Origin: Thermosaccharophagus gerlachensis
Lineage (GTDB): Bacteria; Armatimonadota; Fervidibacteria; Fervidibacterales; Thermosaccharophagaceae
Assembly (NCBI GenBank): GCA_041538025.1
Contig: JBGOEV010000006.1
Location: 1-64,000, forward strand
DNA length: 64,000 bases
Direction: 5' to 3'
Position numbers and translations under genes: made by a program. Shown piece after piece: positions 27,165-35,790 of the stretch. How positions within the stretch are numbered: the first letter of the stretch is position 1; every line of letters begins with the position of its first letter. Under the pieces are notes generated by a model, which saw only the letters and a program-made list of their open reading frames with translations, was not told where the DNA came from and searched no databases.

Positions 27165-28487
27165 TTATTCCATTCGGAAGTAGGGGCGATGATGTGGTGA
27201 GAGGTAACGCTCAACATATTCGCCCCATGGTTTTCTGTAAGTTCTGCAGATGTGCTTGTTGGCTTCTTCATCATCAATGATAAGTTCCCTCTCAGCATCC
27301 CAGCGAACAACCCGTCCGACTTTGAAGGCAATATTGGCAAGGTGCAGGGGATTTGTTGAGGCGTGCCCGAAGTCAATTGGCGCAATAGTTTGCTGGCGAC
27401 TTTTAACACAATCAAGGAAATTGCGCACATGCGGTCCATCTAACGGTGAGCCACCTTGTTTAAATGGCTCTGCCCTGCCTGGCTCTGGTATTAGCTCAAA
27501 ACCTTCTCTTGTGAGCACGAGTGTCCCGTTAGTTCCATAAAATGCAATGCCATACCCTCTACCTTCAATGGGGCGTGAACTGGTGTGGTAAACAGATGCT
27601 TGAACGTAAAAGTCACCATAGTCAATGAATGCATCCTGCGTATCTGGTGTTTCCCTGTTATCGTTAAGTGCATATTTACCGCCAACCGACATCACAGCCT
27701 TTGGCGCTGTAACCTCAAGTATCCAATGGACAGTATCAATGTGATGTATTGCCCACGCCAACATGAATCCACCTGAGTAATCCCACATGAACCAGTAGCC
27801 CGGCGCATAGCACCTGTTGCGATTGAACTTCCTATAAGGAGCTGGACCAAGCCACATGTCCCAATCCAAGCTCTTAGGTGGGTCTTCATCTGGTGGGTTG
27901 CCTATACCATGTGGTGTCTCATTCCAAGCATTCCAAACACGCACCCTTGTTATCTTTCCGATGGCGCCCTTCTTTATTAGTTCCTTTGCTGTAGCGTAAT
28001 GAGCCCCGCTTAACTGCTGTGTTCCATGCTGTGTTACCCTGTTAAAACGCTTTGCTGCATTGACTGCTGCTCTACCTTCAGCGATATTGTGGCTCAACGG
28101 TTTCTCAACATAAACATCCTTCCCAGCTTCACATGCTGCTATAGTCTGAATGCAATGCCAGTGGTCTGGTGTGGCGATGAAAACTGCATCAATGTCCTTT
28201 CTCTCAAGCAACTGCCTAAAGTCCTTATACGGTGTAGCTTTCCCACCCGTCATCTTCACAGCCATGGCAAGGTTCTCTTCCCTAACGTCACAAACAGCTA
28301 CTACATCAACATCTTTGTTTGCCATAGCCACCCCCATCAGCCCTCTACCTCTCCCACCAGTCCCTATAAAGCCAAGCCCTATCTTCTCATTTGCACCAAA
28401 CGGCGACGATGAACGCATGCTAAGAAACAATGTCCCAAAAGCTGCACCTGCACTGATAAGTTCACGCCTTGAAAATACTTTGTCCAT
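27165..28487 (-). CDS. Gfo/Idh/MocA-family oxidoreductase with Tat-type signal
   Basis: The 440-residue protein begins with SRRELI and a hydrophobic stretch, a twin-arginine-type signal. A Rossmann fold follows with FIGTGGRG near residue 40 and EKPLSHNIAEG near 130, the conserved Lys-containing motif of the family. The C-terminal half is the Gfo/Idh alpha/beta dimerisation domain. Exported members use tightly bound NADP and oxidise or reduce sugars and inositols, but the substrate here is not evident. GGGGTGAGG precedes ATG 28487. It stands between the cytochrome operon and the 454-bp gap. Confidence 0.9.
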   Translation of the reverse strand: MDKVFSRRELISAGAAFGTLFLSMRSSSPFGANEKIGLGFIGTGGRGRGLMGVAMANKDVDVVAVCDVREENLAMAVKMTGGKATPYKDFRQLLERKDIDAVFIATPDHWHCIQTIAACEAGKDVYVEKPLSHNIAEGRAAVNAAKRFNRVTQHGTQQLSGAHYATAKELIKKGAIGKITRVRVWNAWNETPHGIGNPPDEDPPKSLDWDMWLGPAPYRKFNRNRCYAPGYWFMWDYSGGFMLAWAIHHIDTVHWILEVTAPKAVMSVGGKYALNDNRETPDTQDAFIDYGDFYVQASVYHTSSRPIEGRGYGIAFYGTNGTLVLTREGFELIPEPGRAEPFKQGGSPLDGPHVRNFLDCVKSRQQTIAPIDFGHASTNPLHLANIAFKVGRVVRWDAERELIIDDEEANKHICRTYRKPWGEYVERYLSPHHRPYFRME

Positions 28488-28591
28488 AAAGCCTCACCCC
28501 ACCTATATGAGCACTTATGAAGCCCTCCTTGCCACCGAATAAATTGTAAATGCACTGTAAAGCGTTTGTGAATAAAACAGGCATTGAGGCT

Positions 28592-28620
28592 TTTACATCC
28601 GTTCCTTTCCTGTCTATAAT
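28592..28620 (+). promoter_or_regulatory. Near-consensus sigma70 promoter (TTTACA-17-TATAAT)
   Basis: TTTACA at 28592-28597 and a perfect TATAAT at 28615-28620 are separated by 17 bp. The predicted start is near 28627, more than 300 bp before the next recognised gene at 28942, so either the transcript has a long leader or it serves the small frame at 28646-28738. Confidence 0.6.
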
Positions 28621-28645
28621 TGTTTGCGCACCAAGTGAGAAGAGA

Positions 28646-28738
28646 TTGCGTCTGAAGGATGGGAACACCGTGAGGTTTGATCCTGAATGCCATCATGGTC
28701 GCCGTGTTTGTGTAAAGGGTTACGACTACAACCAATGA
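28646..28738 (+). CDS. Possible small protein of about 30 residues, unrecognised
   Basis: A TTG at 28646, about 19 bp after the predicted transcription start, opens a frame ending at 28738. It encodes LRLKDGNTVRFDP, then ECHHGRRVCVKGYDYNQ. A longer frame from ATG 28550 exists, but its start lies upstream of the promoter. The DP-x-x-H-x-GR-x-CVKG pattern resembles the end of the N-terminal 4Fe-4S domain of molybdopterin oxidoreductases, although the preceding CxxC cysteines are missing. It may be a remnant of such a gene, a genuine small protein or chance. AGAAGAG before the TTG is a weak ribosome binding site. Confidence 0.3.
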   Translation: MRLKDGNTVRFDPECHHGRRVCVKGYDYNQ

Positions 28739-28941
28739 GGTGCGCATTTTGTCACAATTTACAGCTTGCCTATAGGAGCGGGCATGCCTTTTGGAGGTGA
28801 TGGATGGCGAAATAAGATTGAACGATGCGGGATAGATGATGATCTATAAGGCAAATCCGTTGTGCAGGCACATGGACAAAGAAAACATGAAAACATAAAC
28901 AGCATTAACTTGCGTGAATTTGACCACAGGAGGTGAGTAGC

Positions 28942-29496
28942 TTGGTCACGAGGGAAGAAGCGTGGGAGTGGGTTTGCGACTGGGTGAGTAATGAGAATTT
29001 GAGGAAGCACCTTCTCGCTGTTGAAGCAGCGATGCGCTATTACGCACGCATCTACGGCGAGGATGAGGAGAAGTGGGGACTTGCTGGTCTACTCCATGAC
29101 ATTGATTATGAACGCTATCCAGACCCAGCACAACATCCGAAGGTTGGTGCTCTGTTTTTGAAGGAAAAAGGTGTGCCTGAAGAAGTGGTTGAGGCAATAC
29201 TTGGGCATGCAAACTGGACTGGTGTCAAACGGCAATCGCTCATGGCTAAAGCCCTTTACGCATGTGATGAGCTGACTGGCTTGCTTGTTGCGACGGCACT
29301 CGTTATGCCAAACAAGAAGCTCGCCGAGGTGAAAGTTGATACAGTCTTGCGCAAGATGAAAGATAAGTCATTTGCGCGGAAGGTTGATAGACAAGCGATA
29401 ATTGATGGTGCAAATGAACTTTGCATACCGCTTGAGGAGCATATTGCAAACGTGCTAAAGGCAATGCAAGATATAGCAGTAGAACTTGGCTTATAG
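28942..29496 (+). CDS. HD-domain protein
   Basis: The ~185-residue protein has an HD-domain pattern: a helix with KHLLAVEAAMRYYA, the GLLHDIDYERY segment supplying His-Asp, and a LGHANWTG segment with a further His. This group of small HDIG-type proteins is presumed to be metal-dependent phosphohydrolases on nucleotides, with no defined substrate. AGGAGGT at 28928-28934 is 7 bp from the TTG at 28942, which I take as the start; the GTG at 28933 overlaps the site. The aldo/keto reductase gene begins 16 bp downstream. Confidence 0.8.
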   Translation: MVTREEAWEWVCDWVSNENLRKHLLAVEAAMRYYARIYGEDEEKWGLAGLLHDIDYERYPDPAQHPKVGALFLKEKGVPEEVVEAILGHANWTGVKRQSLMAKALYACDELTGLLVATALVMPNKKLAEVKVDTVLRKMKDKSFARKVDRQAIIDGANELCIPLEEHIANVLKAMQDIAVELGL

Positions 29497-29512
29497 TGGG
29501 GTGAAAAGTTCT

Positions 29513-30400
29513 ATGATGAGCAGGCGCAATTTCATTGCAGGGATGACTGCGTGCATTGGGTCGGTTGCTTTTGGCAAAGATGCTACTGAAGGTGGGAGGC
29601 TAAAGTCACCAACACAGCTTGTGATGCTTGGTAAAACAGGCATTAAGGTATCGTTCGTTGGTATAGGGACTGGAATGCGTGGATGGATGCGCTCATCAAA
29701 TCATACGCGAATGGGTAAGGAGGCGTTCATTAGGCTTATAAAGCACGCATACGAAAATGGAATCACATTCTACGACGTAGCTGACCTTTATGGGACACAT
29801 ACTTTCCTCAGAGATGCTGTTAAAGGTATACCGAGGGAAAACATCGTCATCCAATCAAAGATATGGTTTAGGAAAGAGGGCTTGCCAGAGCAAGTAACAG
29901 ATGCTTTGGAGGCGCTTGAGCGCTTCAGGAAGGAGCTTGATACAGACTACATTGACGTAGTGCTATTGCACTGCACAACAGATGCAAATTGGCTTGAGCA
30001 GTTGAAGCGGATGAGGGAGCAGCTTTCTGAAGCCAAGGAAAAGGGGATCATAAAAGCACATGGCACATCCTCACATAGCATTGACGCACTGAAAGCATCG
30101 TTGCAATCCGATTGGGTTGATGTGCAACTTGCACGCATCAATCATGTTGGTAGCCACATGGATGGTAAGCCGGATGAGATCTCGGAGCTGCTCAAAAAGA
30201 TGCGTTCGGTAGGGAAGGGAGTTATCGGGATGAAAGTATTTGGCGAAGGCACATTCAAGACACCACAAATGCGTGAAGAAAGCCTCAAGTTCATCTTGGA
30301 ACGAGATTGTGTTGACGCCATCGTCATTGGCTTTGAGCGCCCAAGCGAAATTGATGAAACGCTCAAAATGATTGAAACGCTGTTGAGTTCACCACAGTAA
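29513..30400 (+). CDS. Aldo/keto reductase with Tat-type signal
   Basis: The ~296-residue protein is an NADPH-type aldo/keto reductase TIM barrel. FYDVADLYGTH carries the catalytic Asp and Tyr region, QSKIWFRKE the Lys, and LLHCTTDANW the His. The N terminus SRRNFIAGM plus a hydrophobic stretch is a twin-arginine pattern, so the barrel is probably exported with its cofactor. ATG 29513 (or 29516) is chosen because the signal begins there. The substrate is unknown. It follows the HD gene and precedes the large GH2-type gene on the same strand, in a carbohydrate-rich neighbourhood. Confidence 0.88.
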   Translation: MMSRRNFIAGMTACIGSVAFGKDATEGGRLKSPTQLVMLGKTGIKVSFVGIGTGMRGWMRSSNHTRMGKEAFIRLIKHAYENGITFYDVADLYGTHTFLRDAVKGIPRENIVIQSKIWFRKEGLPEQVTDALEALERFRKELDTDYIDVVLLHCTTDANWLEQLKRMREQLSEAKEKGIIKAHGTSSHSIDALKASLQSDWVDVQLARINHVGSHMDGKPDEISELLKKMRSVGKGVIGMKVFGEGTFKTPQMREESLKFILERDCVDAIVIGFERPSEIDETLKMIETLLSSPQ

Positions 30401-30501
30401 AACATATGCCCGCATCGCTAAGAACCTAAATCACGGATAATGCCAAATCCTTATCTGCTCTGCAGGGAAGCTCAGCCACTCAATGGAAAGGGGGAGTGAA
30501 A

Positions 30502-33500
30502 ATGAAGCGAGAGGTATACGATGGACAACCCATTGGCTTTGTGAGCTTTGGCTTTAAGTTTATCTTTGCAGCTTCTGCTTTGATGCTTATGCAATATTGT
30601 CACTTAACACAAGCACAACAGCCTTGGAGTGTGGACTTAAGCGGTGAATGGAGATTTAAAGCCGGCGATGATGAAAGTTATGCTTTGCCACAGTTTGATG
30701 ACTCAAGATGGGAAATGCTTTATGCTCCTGCGCTTTGGGATGGGCAAGGCTACGCCAACTACGATGGTTTTGGATGGTATCGAAAACGCTTCTTCGTTCC
30801 GAAGGAGCTCAAAGGACACGATTTAGTGTTTGAGCATGGTGGTGTTGATGACCATGATTGGGTTTATATCAACGGCATAAAGGTTGGCGAAGGTAAAGGA
30901 TGTTACATCCCGAGGAGCTACATCATCCCATCAAGGCTCATTAGATTTGGCGAGTTAAATTTAATCGCGGTGCGCATCTATGATGGTGCGATGGGAGGCG
31001 GACTCGCAAGAGGACCACTCAGGGTGAGGATAGTGAGCCTGAACGACCGAATTAGTGTTGAGGATGTCAGCATCACTGGTGAGTTTAATAAGCCTCAGAT
31101 GAGGCTTCGTATTACATTCGTGAGCAAAGATGGAAAGCTACACAATCCGAGGGTGAGTTTAAGCGTCACTGACTACTTCTTGAGGAAGCGCTTCTCCAAA
31201 ACCTTTGAACCACTCATCAAGCCAGAGGAGCGAAATGAAGTTACATTCCAATTCAACGGTGGGGATAGCAAAGACTACCGTGTGCTTATTGAGCTGAGTG
31301 AGGGAAAAGAGCGCTCAGAGCTCTTCTATCACATCCTCAGCGACATAACTGTTGGTGCTCGTCCAACGCTTGTCCTTTCAGGTAGTTGGGAAATGCTGTT
31401 GCCACCAGATGATGAATTGAAGTTCCCACCAAAAGGCAAATGGCAAAAAGTGGAGGTGCCAATGCTCTCATGGGGTGGTTGGGGTCAGAAAAACCACAGG
31501 GCATGGTTCAGAAAAGAATTCACGGTTCCAAATGCTTTTGCTGGCAAGCGCGTCGTATTGCGCTTTGAAGCTGTGGCTCATCATTCAGTTGTGTTCGTAA
31601 ACGGAAAAAGTATTGGAGAGCATCTTGGTGGCTTCGAGCCTTTTGAGTTTGATATTACAGATGTCATAAAGCTCGGGGAGGAAAACGAATTGATTGTTGG
31701 CGTCACCGACTGGATTGCTGGTTTGGTAGAAGGCATTAAGCCACCAGAAGATCCAGAGAAGCTCCCGAAGGATTCAATGCTTATCCCATACGGCACACGA
31801 CCACACTCAAGGAAAGGCATTTGGGACGATGTTTTTGTCTATGCACGAAGCCCTGTTTTCATTGCTGATGCTTTCGTCATCACATCTGTGCGTAACGAAA
31901 CGTTGACGGTTATAACGACGCTACGGAATGACACCGATAAAGATACATCTGCAGAGCTCGTTGGTGATGTTTACGACGGTGAAACAATGAAGTTTATGCT
32001 CCCAAGGCAAACGGTGACTATAAAAGCAAACAGCACTGCGCAAGCAGTTATCGTTGTGCCAGATGTGATAAAAGGGAGCAATGGTTTGAAACTTTGGTTC
32101 CCACACGAACCGTATCTATACCGCTTAAACCTCAGGCTAAATAACGGTGGGCAGACTATTGATGAGCTGAATTTGCGCTTTGGTTTCCGAGAGATATGGA
32201 TTGACGGAATAAACTATCGCCTCAATGGGCGTATCTTCAGGTTGAGAGGGTTGGGTTGTCCACCAACCACGGCAACGCGTGAGGAGATCCGCAAATACTA
32301 CATTGAGAGACTTGCAGCTAACTTCACTCTTGTGCGATTCCATATGCAGCCTCGCCAAAAACACTTCTACGAAATCGCGGATGAAGTTGGCATGTGCGTC
32401 AAGGACGAATCGGCGTTTTATTGTGCTGCAAATGTTTATGCGCTTGCTGATGAGCGTCTTTGGCAAAACTTAAAAAAGCACATTGAGGGCATGGTTATGC
32501 GTTCACGAAACCACCCATCGCTGTTGATATGGAGCGTTGAGAATGAGATATTGCACTGTGGCGGAATGAGGGTTAAAGGGACAGATGAGCGTATCTACGA
32601 ACTTGGGAAACTAATCAAACAGCTTGATCCGACAAGACCGATTGAGTTTGAGGGCGATGGCGATGTGAATGGACGGGCAGAAACAATCAACATTCATTAT
32701 CCACGCGAGTTTGGCTGTCATGATCACAACCTCTTTCCGAACGATGCATATTGGCTCGGCAAGGAAGGGAATGACAGATGGCCAAGAGAATTAATCTGGA
32801 GAAAGGACAAGCCCATTATCATTGGTGAGTTCTGTTATTACCCTTATAGTCGTCCACCGGGAGGCGTTTCCATATTCCTTGGTGATTCGGTTTATGTTAG
32901 CCGTGATGAGGAAAGAAAAGCACACTTGATAGGTGTGAAGATGCTCTGCGATGGGATGAGGCAGCTATCAGTTGCAGGGCTAAACCCATGGGTTGATGAT
33001 TTGCGCTACAGCATTGAATGTCTTAAGCCCATAGTAGCGTTCATGCCTCAGTATGATAAAAACTTCTTTTCCTCAGAGACCATTGAAAGGGAGATAACTG
33101 TCCTTAACGATACACTCCATAGGCGCAGACTCACTTTGGTGGCATACGTGCGCATTAGGAATTCCACAACTGCTCAACGCACATCCACTTTAGATATGGA
33201 TGCTGGTGAGTTGCGGACCGTGAAGTTCAGTTGGCAAATGCCAAATATAAAGAGTCGCACAAGTGTATCACTGCGTTTGCTCATACGCGATGGCGCTAAT
33301 GTAGTGTTTGAAGACGAAAGAAGGCTTTGGGTTTTCCCAAGAGAACAAGTGCGTATAGCAAACGGGTTGCGTGTGGCTTTGTTTGATCCACTTGGTGAAA
33401 CTGAGAGAGCCTTGTCACAAGTTGGCTTAAGTCTAAAGGCTAAGAAGGTGCTTGAAGGTATTTCTAAGGGGACTGTTGACCTTCTACTGATCGGCAAAGG

Positions 33501-34578
33501 TGGGACTGAAACAGAAACGTTTAAGCAATCAGTTGAGGCGTTACGGAAGTTCGTTTATGATGGTGGTATCGTCTTCTGCTTTGAGCAATCATCACAGCCA
33601 ACATGGCTCCCAATACATTTGCGTTTGGATGAGCGTCGTGCTGCAACAATGGTGCATATTTGTTATGCAGCTCATCCACTGCTTTCAGGTATGCAACTGG
33701 ATGACTTTATGTGGTGGCGAAATGACCATATTGTAGCTCGCTCATCGTTCGTAAAACCTTCTCAAGGCGCATTTCGCATACTGCTTGAATGTGGTGGCAA
33801 AGGTGGATTGCGCTGGACACCATTGATTGAAGTTCTTTATGGCAGTGGTTCGTTTATTATGTGCCAGCTTGAGATAACAAGCAAGCTCACAGTTGAGCCT
33901 GTAGCCCAAATGCTCCTCCGCAATTTAATGCGATATGCGAGTTCTTTTAAGCCCGTGGAAAAGAGGCGTTTAGCCATCGCCATAATACCTGGCTCGCAAG
34001 TCCCAAAGGTTCTTTCAACAGTTGGAGCAACGTATGACGATATATCGGGCAGTATCGCAAGCGCTTCTTTTGATCGCTACGGCTTGCTCTTCATTGACCG
34101 CGATATGCTCTCACTTTTCAAGAAGCGAATAGAGGATATTCGCTCATTCGTCTCTAACGGTGGCATAGTATGGATTCACAATCCAAAAGATATGGCTGTG
34201 TTGCGGGCACTCATACCACAGATCGCTACAGTTGAGCAGCGCAAGTTTGGAGGTAGGTTAGTCAAACGCGAAAACGATGAGTTGCTTTTCGGCATAAGCA
34301 ATTCAGATTTGTTCTGGTATCGCGAAGATTGCTGGTATGCTGATTGGGAGGGGAGAGGGAGTGGGTTTATCGGTGAGCCAGCATTCGCATCAATTGAATT
34401 GCAAAACATGAATGGCATAAAAGCGTTGACCAACCCATGTGCGCTGGTCAAAGTCCAAATGGGGAAAGGTTTCATATTGGTTGACACGATTAACTTGTTT
34501 GAGCCACCAAGTGAAGTAAGAGATAAAGCCATGCGCATACTTGCCACGTTGCTTACAAATATGCATGCACTGCCATAG
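30502..34578 (+). CDS. Large secreted GH2-type glycoside hydrolase with extra C-terminal domains
   Basis: This 1358-residue protein begins with a signal segment ending near AQAQQ. It has two jelly-roll sugar-binding domains (about 45-180 and 290-450), immunoglobulin-like parts and a GH2 TIM barrel (~560-800). The likely acid/base Glu is in NHPSLLIWSVENE near residue 679 and the nucleophile Glu in IIIGEFCYYP near 775. The final ~400 residues are unusual: they look like two Rossmann-like, amidotransferase/trimerisation-type segments (VALFDPLGE..., LAIAIIPGSQ...). GH2 enzymes cleave beta-galactosides, glucuronides, mannosides and others; the substrate is not evident. ATG 30502 follows AAAGGGGGAG; a GTG at 30496 is also in frame. 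Confidence 0.88.
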   Translation: MKREVYDGQPIGFVSFGFKFIFAASALMLMQYCHLTQAQQPWSVDLSGEWRFKAGDDESYALPQFDDSRWEMLYAPALWDGQGYANYDGFGWYRKRFFVPKELKGHDLVFEHGGVDDHDWVYINGIKVGEGKGCYIPRSYIIPSRLIRFGELNLIAVRIYDGAMGGGLARGPLRVRIVSLNDRISVEDVSITGEFNKPQMRLRITFVSKDGKLHNPRVSLSVTDYFLRKRFSKTFEPLIKPEERNEVTFQFNGGDSKDYRVLIELSEGKERSELFYHILSDITVGARPTLVLSGSWEMLLPPDDELKFPPKGKWQKVEVPMLSWGGWGQKNHRAWFRKEFTVPNAFAGKRVVLRFEAVAHHSVVFVNGKSIGEHLGGFEPFEFDITDVIKLGEENELIVGVTDWIAGLVEGIKPPEDPEKLPKDSMLIPYGTRPHSRKGIWDDVFVYARSPVFIADAFVITSVRNETLTVITTLRNDTDKDTSAELVGDVYDGETMKFMLPRQTVTIKANSTAQAVIVVPDVIKGSNGLKLWFPHEPYLYRLNLRLNNGGQTIDELNLRFGFREIWIDGINYRLNGRIFRLRGLGCPPTTATREEIRKYYIERLAANFTLVRFHMQPRQKHFYEIADEVGMCVKDESAFYCAANVYALADERLWQNLKKHIEGMVMRSRNHPSLLIWSVENEILHCGGMRVKGTDERIYELGKLIKQLDPTRPIEFEGDGDVNGRAETINIHYPREFGCHDHNLFPNDAYWLGKEGNDRWPRELIWRKDKPIIIGEFCYYPYSRPPGGVSIFLGDSVYVSRDEERKAHLIGVKMLCDGMRQLSVAGLNPWVDDLRYSIECLKPIVAFMPQYDKNFFSSETIEREITVLNDTLHRRRLTLVAYVRIRNSTTAQRTSTLDMDAGELRTVKFSWQMPNIKSRTSVSLRLLIRDGANVVFEDERRLWVFPREQVRIANGLRVALFDPLGETERALSQVGLSLKAKKVLEGISKGTVDLLLIGKGGTETETFKQSVEALRKFVYDGGIVFCFEQSSQPTWLPIHLRLDERRAATMVHICYAAHPLLSGMQLDDFMWWRNDHIVARSSFVKPSQGAFRILLECGGKGGLRWTPLIEVLYGSGSFIMCQLEITSKLTVEPVAQMLLRNLMRYASSFKPVEKRRLAIAIIPGSQVPKVLSTVGATYDDISGSIASASFDRYGLLFIDRDMLSLFKKRIEDIRSFVSNGGIVWIHNPKDMAVLRALIPQIATVEQRKFGGRLVKRENDELLFGISNSDLFWYREDCWYADWEGRGSGFIGEPAFASIELQNMNGIKALTNPCALVKVQMGKGFILVDTINLFEPPSEVRDKAMRILATLLTNMHALP

Positions 34579-34736
34579 CGAAAGATTAACCGCTTTCATC
34601 ATTCACTAAAACGCCTTATCATTTCCATCTGCAGAGCCAAAAGCGCCTGCTAAAAAGAGCAAGTTCAGAAATGATTGAGATGGAACTTTAGCAACCAGCT
34701 TTCAGGCAGTCTTGCGGTTAAGCTGTAGTGTAAAAT

Positions 34737-34765
34737 TTGACATCTTTTTGTGAATGTGTTAGAAT
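34737..34765 (+). promoter_or_regulatory. Near-consensus sigma70 promoter (TTGACA-17-TAGAAT)
   Basis: A perfect TTGACA at 34737-34742 and TAGAAT at 34760-34765 are separated by 17 bp. The start would be near 34772, giving a leader of about 63 bases before the ParB-like gene. It is the best promoter match in the window and makes this gene independent of the GH2 gene upstream. Confidence 0.7.
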
Positions 34766-34834
34766 AAAAGATTTTGAGCCCCATTTACTGCTCCGCGACA
34801 ACATACCATCCTATGATTGTGGAGGTGAGGATAT

Positions 34835-35740
34835 ATGGGCAGCAGTAGAGCAAGCGCACCAGAAAATGTGAAGGCTCTCGCTGAGCAAGTTGAGAGCGAT
34901 GGCGGAAAAGTCCTTGCCATATACCAAGAACCATTCGCTGGTGAGTGGCAACTTTTTGTCATGCTTCCAATGGAAAAGGTGAAGCCAACACCATACCAGA
35001 GAGACCTTTCTACGAACCATGTTGAGCGTTTGGTTGAGGTCATAAGAACCATTGGACGCTTCTTAGATCCGATTATAGCTGTGCGTTCACCAACTGGTGA
35101 ATATTGGACACCAAATGGGAACCATAGGAGAGCAGCCCTTGAATCGCTCGGGAAGGAAATGATACCTGCGATATTATTGCCTGACCAAAGCGTGGCATTC
35201 CAGATATTGGCACTCAATACGGAGAAAGCCCATAACCTTAAAGAGAAGTCGCTTGAGGTCATCAGGATGTATCGTGGCTTGCTTGAAGAGACGATATCTG
35301 AAGGCACTTCAGACCTTAGAGAGATTGATTTGGCATTCCAATTTGAGGAGGCATATTATGCAACACTTGGCTTGCTGTATGAGGAAAGCAAGACATTTAG
35401 CGGTGGACCTTACACGAGTCTGTTGAAGAAGGTGGACAGATTCCTTGACTTGCCGTTGAAAGAGGCATATGAAGCAAGAAAACAAAGGGCTCAAAAACTC
35501 AAGCAGGCTGACGAGGTTCTCGCAGAAATCGTTAGGAAGATCAAGGAAAGGGGTATCACACACCCGTATGTCAAGCACTTTGTTGTTTCGCAATGTAGCC
35601 CTGTGCCACCAAGAGTGAGGAAGGTTGCAATGGAGTATGATGAGGCGATTGAAAGCCTTACAAGGAAGTTGAAAGAGTTTGATGTTGAAAGCGTGAGACC
35701 TGAGGATATAGGGAGGGTTGTAATAGAACACGAGGTTTAG
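34835..35740 (+). CDS. ParB/sulfiredoxin-fold protein, stand-alone
   Basis: The 301-residue protein has a ParB-type N-terminal region. YQRDLSTNHVERL is followed by GNHRRAALESLG near residue 94, which corresponds to the GxxRxxA nucleotide-binding box of ParB CTPases. A later LNTEKAHNLKEKSLEVIRM segment stands where ParB has its second box. The rest is helical and highly charged; no clear helix-turn-helix or C-terminal dimerisation domain was recognised. No parA lies nearby, so a role in chromosome segregation is doubtful; single ParB-fold proteins can also act as nucleases or regulators. GGAGGTGAGG precedes ATG 34835. Confidence 0.75.
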   Translation: MGSSRASAPENVKALAEQVESDGGKVLAIYQEPFAGEWQLFVMLPMEKVKPTPYQRDLSTNHVERLVEVIRTIGRFLDPIIAVRSPTGEYWTPNGNHRRAALESLGKEMIPAILLPDQSVAFQILALNTEKAHNLKEKSLEVIRMYRGLLEETISEGTSDLREIDLAFQFEEAYYATLGLLYEESKTFSGGPYTSLLKKVDRFLDLPLKEAYEARKQRAQKLKQADEVLAEIVRKIKERGITHPYVKHFVVSQCSPVPPRVRKVAMEYDEAIESLTRKLKEFDVESVRPEDIGRVVIEHEV

Positions 35741-35790
35741 TTGCACTCCTGTTTCATTTTGGATAGTGTAAGCTCACCGAGGTGGAAGGA

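Larger units (their letters stand above)
28488..28941. other. Longest gene-poor gap: promoter, small ORF, mini-ORFs
   Basis: This 454-bp stretch separates the divergent Gfo/Idh and HD-protein genes. It holds a near-consensus plus-strand promoter (28592-28620), a small Cys-containing reading frame (28646-28738), and a GGAGGTG ribosome-binding-like site at about 28795 followed by very short frames (for example ATG 28804 with only three codons). No tRNA, riboswitch or clear terminator was recognised. The transcript from the promoter could be a leader for the HD gene or an independent small RNA or peptide gene. Confidence 0.5.

Noticed and set aside
28791..28840. Mini-ORF after GGAGGTG in the 28.8 kb gap
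   Set aside because: Frames starting there are only 3-11 codons long and the spacing to the longer one is too short; possible leader but unsupported.
34835..35740. Plasmid or prophage origin suggested by a ParB-like gene
   Set aside because: No parA, integrase, replication gene, tandem repeats or tRNA-flanked ends are seen; neighbouring genes are chromosomal-type metabolic genes.
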